Origin: Maledivibacter halophilus
GTDB taxonomy: Bacteria > Bacillota > Clostridia > Peptostreptococcales > Caminicellaceae
Direction of reading: 5' to 3'
Length of the DNA: 64,000 bases
Assembly (NCBI RefSeq): GCF_900167445.1
Contig: NZ_FUZT01000002.1
Location: forward strand, 186,001-250,000
Positions within the stretch are counted from its first letter, which is position 1, and the number at the start of each line of letters is the position of its first letter. The notes below the pieces were generated by a model, which saw only the letters and a program-made list of their open reading frames with translations, did not search any database and had not been told where the DNA came from. This document shows, in pieces, positions 61,729 through 64,000 of this stretch. A program made the position numbers and the translations under genes.

Positions 61729-64000
61729 ATGAAAAAGTTTGAAGAATTATTTAATTCAACAGTTAGTGAAAATGAAAAAGAAATATCGAAATTTTGGGAT
61801 GAAATTGATATTCTTAAAAAATCTGTAGAAACCCGTGAAGGTAAGGAACCTTTTATTTTTTATGAAGGACCACCTACAGCCAATGGAAGACCAGGAATCC
61901 ACCACGTTATATCAAGAACTTTAAAGGATTCAGTTTGTAGATATAAGACTATGCAAGGGTATCAAGTAAAGAGGAAAGCAGGTTGGGATACCCATGGCCT
62001 TCCCGTTGAAATTGAAGTAGAAAAACAATTGAATCTAAATAATAAGCAGGAAATAGAAGAATATGGACTTGATAAATTTAATGAAAAATGTAGAGAATCT
62101 GTTTTTAAATATGAAGGTTTATGGAAAGAAATGACAAAACGTATGGCTTATGCTATAGACCTTGAGAATCCCTATATAACCCTTGATAATAATTATATTG
62201 AAAGTGTGTGGTGGATTTTAGATAAGTTCAACAAAGAAGGATTTATCTATGAAGGCCATAAAATTCTTCCATATTGTAGTAGATGTGGTACAGGGCTTGC
62301 TAGTCACGAAGTTGCCCAGGGATATCAGGAAATTAAAACTAATACGGTTGTTGTGAAATTTAAGCTAAAGGATAAAGAAAATGAATATTTTCTTGCATGG
62401 ACAACTACACCATGGACATTAGCAGCAAATGTTTGTGTTACTGTTCATCCTGATGTAACCTATATAAAAATTAAGGCTGATAATGGGGAAATATATTATA
62501 TAGCAAAGGATCTTGTTGATTCTGTTGTAGAAGAAGACTATGAAGTAGTTCAGGAATACAAAGGTAAGGATTTAGAATATATGGAATATGAGCAATTGAT
62601 GCCCTTTGTTGATACAGATAAAAAAGCATTTTTTGTGACCCTTGCCGATTATGTAACTACTGAAGATGGTACTGGTATAGTTCACTCTGCTCCAGCCTTT
62701 GGTGAAGATGACTACAATACAGGTGTTAAATATAATTTGCCAGTACTTCAGCCAGTAAATGAAGAAGGAAAGTATACTACTACTCCTTGGAAGGGTATGT
62801 TTGTTATGGATGCCGATATAGAGATTATTAAGTGGCTCTATGAAGAAGGAAAGCTTTATAAAAAGCAGAAAATGGCCCATAATTATCCCCACTGCTGGAG
62901 ATGTAAAACTCCTCTTTTATATTATGCAAAACCAAGCTGGTATATAGAAATGACTAAATTAAAAGATAAGCTTATTGAGAATAATAATAATGTTGAGTGG
63001 TATCCAGGCTATGTAGGAGAAAAACGCTTTGGAAATTGGCTTGAAAATCTAAATGACTGGGCAATATCAAGAAGCAGATATTGGGGAACTCCACTTAATA
63101 TTTGGAGATGTGATGAATGTGAACACACTACCAGTATAGGCTCTAGAAAAGAACTAGCCCAGAAAGCTATAGAAGACATAGATGAAACAATAGAACTTCA
63201 TAGACCATATGTAGATGATGTGCATATTAAGTGTGAAAAATGTGGAGCTACCATGACCAGAGTTAGTGATGTTATTGATTGCTGGTTTGATAGTGGGTCA
63301 ATGCCCTTTGCTCAACATCATTATCCCTTTGAAAATAAGGACAAATTTTTTGAAGAGCTTTTCCCAGCAGATTTTATTTGCGAAGGTATAGACCAGACAA
63401 GGGGTTGGTTTTATTCTTTGATTGCTATAGCAACCTTTGTTACTGGAAAATCATCATATAAAAGAGTATTAGTTAATGATCTTATTCTAGACAAGGATGG
63501 CAGAAAGATGTCAAAGTCTAGAGGAAATACTGTGGATCCATTTGTATTGTTTGATAAATACGGTGCTGATGCCCTTAGATGGTATTTGCTCTATGTTTCA
63601 CCTGCTTGGACTCCAACTAAATTTGATGAAGATGGACTAAAAGAGGTACAAAGCAAGTTTTTCAGTACCATTAAAAATGTATATAATTTCTTTGTATTAT
63701 ATGCTAATACCGATGAAGTAGATCCAAAGACTTTCTTTGTTGATTATAAGGATAGACCGGAAATAGATAGATGGTTGTTATCGAAGTTTAATAGTCTTTT
63801 AAAATCAGTAACTGGAGATTTACAAGTATTTGACTTAACTAAGACTGTTAGAAAAATACAGGAATTTGTTAATGAAGATTTATCTAACTGGTATATAAGA
63901 CGTTCACGTAGACGTTTCTGGGCCACAGAGCTTAGTGAAGATAAGAAAGCTGTTTATAATACAACTTATGAAATATTAGTAGGTATTTGCCAAATGGTTG
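61729..64000 (+). CDS. ileS: isoleucine--tRNA ligase (3' end outside the window)
   Basis: The frame is open from ATG 61729 to the right edge, giving 757 codons of a protein that normally has about 1030 residues. The HIGH-type motif is GRPGIHHV near residue 50; the KMSKS motif is in DGRKMSKSRGNTVDP near residue 595. The editing domain lies between, and WDTHGLPVEIEVEKQL is typical of IleRS. AGAAAGG precedes the start; an ATG at 61721 stops after three codons. It follows an Ile T-box, which confirms the amino acid. Confidence 0.97.
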   Translation, partial: MKKFEELFNSTVSENEKEISKFWDEIDILKKSVETREGKEPFIFYEGPPTANGRPGIHHVISRTLKDSVCRYKTMQGYQVKRKAGWDTHGLPVEIEVEKQLNLNNKQEIEEYGLDKFNEKCRESVFKYEGLWKEMTKRMAYAIDLENPYITLDNNYIESVWWILDKFNKEGFIYEGHKILPYCSRCGTGLASHEVAQGYQEIKTNTVVVKFKLKDKENEYFLAWTTTPWTLAANVCVTVHPDVTYIKIKADNGEIYYIAKDLVDSVVEEDYEVVQEYKGKDLEYMEYEQLMPFVDTDKKAFFVTLADYVTTEDGTGIVHSAPAFGEDDYNTGVKYNLPVLQPVNEEGKYTTTPWKGMFVMDADIEIIKWLYEEGKLYKKQKMAHNYPHCWRCKTPLLYYAKPSWYIEMTKLKDKLIENNNNVEWYPGYVGEKRFGNWLENLNDWAISRSRYWGTPLNIWRCDECEHTTSIGSRKELAQKAIEDIDETIELHRPYVDDVHIKCEKCGATMTRVSDVIDCWFDSGSMPFAQHHYPFENKDKFFEELFPADFICEGIDQTRGWFYSLIAIATFVTGKSSYKRVLVNDLILDKDGRKMSKSRGNTVDPFVLFDKYGADALRWYLLYVSPAWTPTKFDEDGLKEVQSKFFSTIKNVYNFFVLYANTDEVDPKTFFVDYKDRPEIDRWLLSKFNSLLKSVTGDLQVFDLTKTVRKIQEFVNEDLSNWYIRRSRRRFWATELSEDKKAVYNTTYEILVGICQMV

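Noticed and set aside
1..64000. CRISPR arrays, rRNA, tRNA and prophage genes
   Set aside because: No regular repeat-spacer pattern, no conserved rRNA or tRNA sequence and no phage structural or integrase gene was seen.

Overview
The window is AT-rich, with long co-oriented operons, strong AGGAGG-type ribosome binding sites, two T-box leaders, lipoprotein-type solute-binding proteins and a Spo0E-like phosphatase. This points to an anaerobic, spore-forming low-GC Firmicute (Clostridia/Tissierellia type) that lives on amino acids and organic acids. No rRNA, tRNA or CRISPR array was seen.

Region by region. (1) 1-986: the end of a radical SAM DNA-repair/modification protein and its DUF4130 partner. 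(2) 1.0-18.6 kb: a phosphonate island. A 2-aminoethylphosphonate-type importer (binding protein, fused permease, ATPase) with a small PHP protein is followed by a PhnF-like GntR regulator, the C-P lyase genes phnG-H-I-J-K-M, an internally deleted acetyltransferase gene, phnL, a PHP/inositol-monophosphatase fusion, and the importer phnD-C-E-E. Three sets of TTAACA-like repeats on an 11-bp pitch lie upstream of the regulator, phnG and phnD and look like PhoP boxes. (3) 18.7-30.9 kb: a less familiar module with a KAS III/HMG-CoA-synthase-like enzyme, a complete Liv-type ABC importer, a secreted 12-repeat NHL protein, a CoA-transferase, two alpha/beta hydrolases and a TetR regulator. (4) 31-36 kb: an unknown 53-aa gene, the arginine deiminase pathway (arcA, ornithine carbamoyltransferase, arcC) and a TrmB-type regulator. 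(5) 36-37.4 kb: a glycosyltransferase remnant and a ROK glucokinase. (6) 37.5-49.5 kb: citrate fermentation (citG, citC-D-E-F-X, tctC-B-A) and a two-component system whose response regulator has an MpsC-like C-terminal domain instead of a DNA-binding domain. (7) 49.6-57.3 kb: a PPC protein, a NUDIX hydrolase, a second TetR, a 1424-aa acyl-CoA dehydratase activase-like protein and a MATE exporter. (8) 57.4-64 kb: a lone trpB behind a Trp T-box, Spo0E, an unknown 89-aa protein, YhaM and the start of ileS behind an Ile T-box.

How the parts work together. The phosphonate island joins two importers to C-P lyase; PhnP is not seen and the PHP fusion is the best candidate for its step. The 18.7-kb operon and the 50.8-kb TetR gene carry nearly the same operator (16 of 21 positions identical, all differences A/T swaps), so the importer/CoA-transferase module and the TetR/activase locus may form one regulon. 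Arginine and citrate fermentation both give ATP or acetate without respiration.

Two families of short intergenic inverted-repeat elements are scattered through the window: one with ends like TAATTGAGGAAATTGCATAA (three copies and one single end), and one with TATAGATATGT ends (three copies, each just upstream of a gene).
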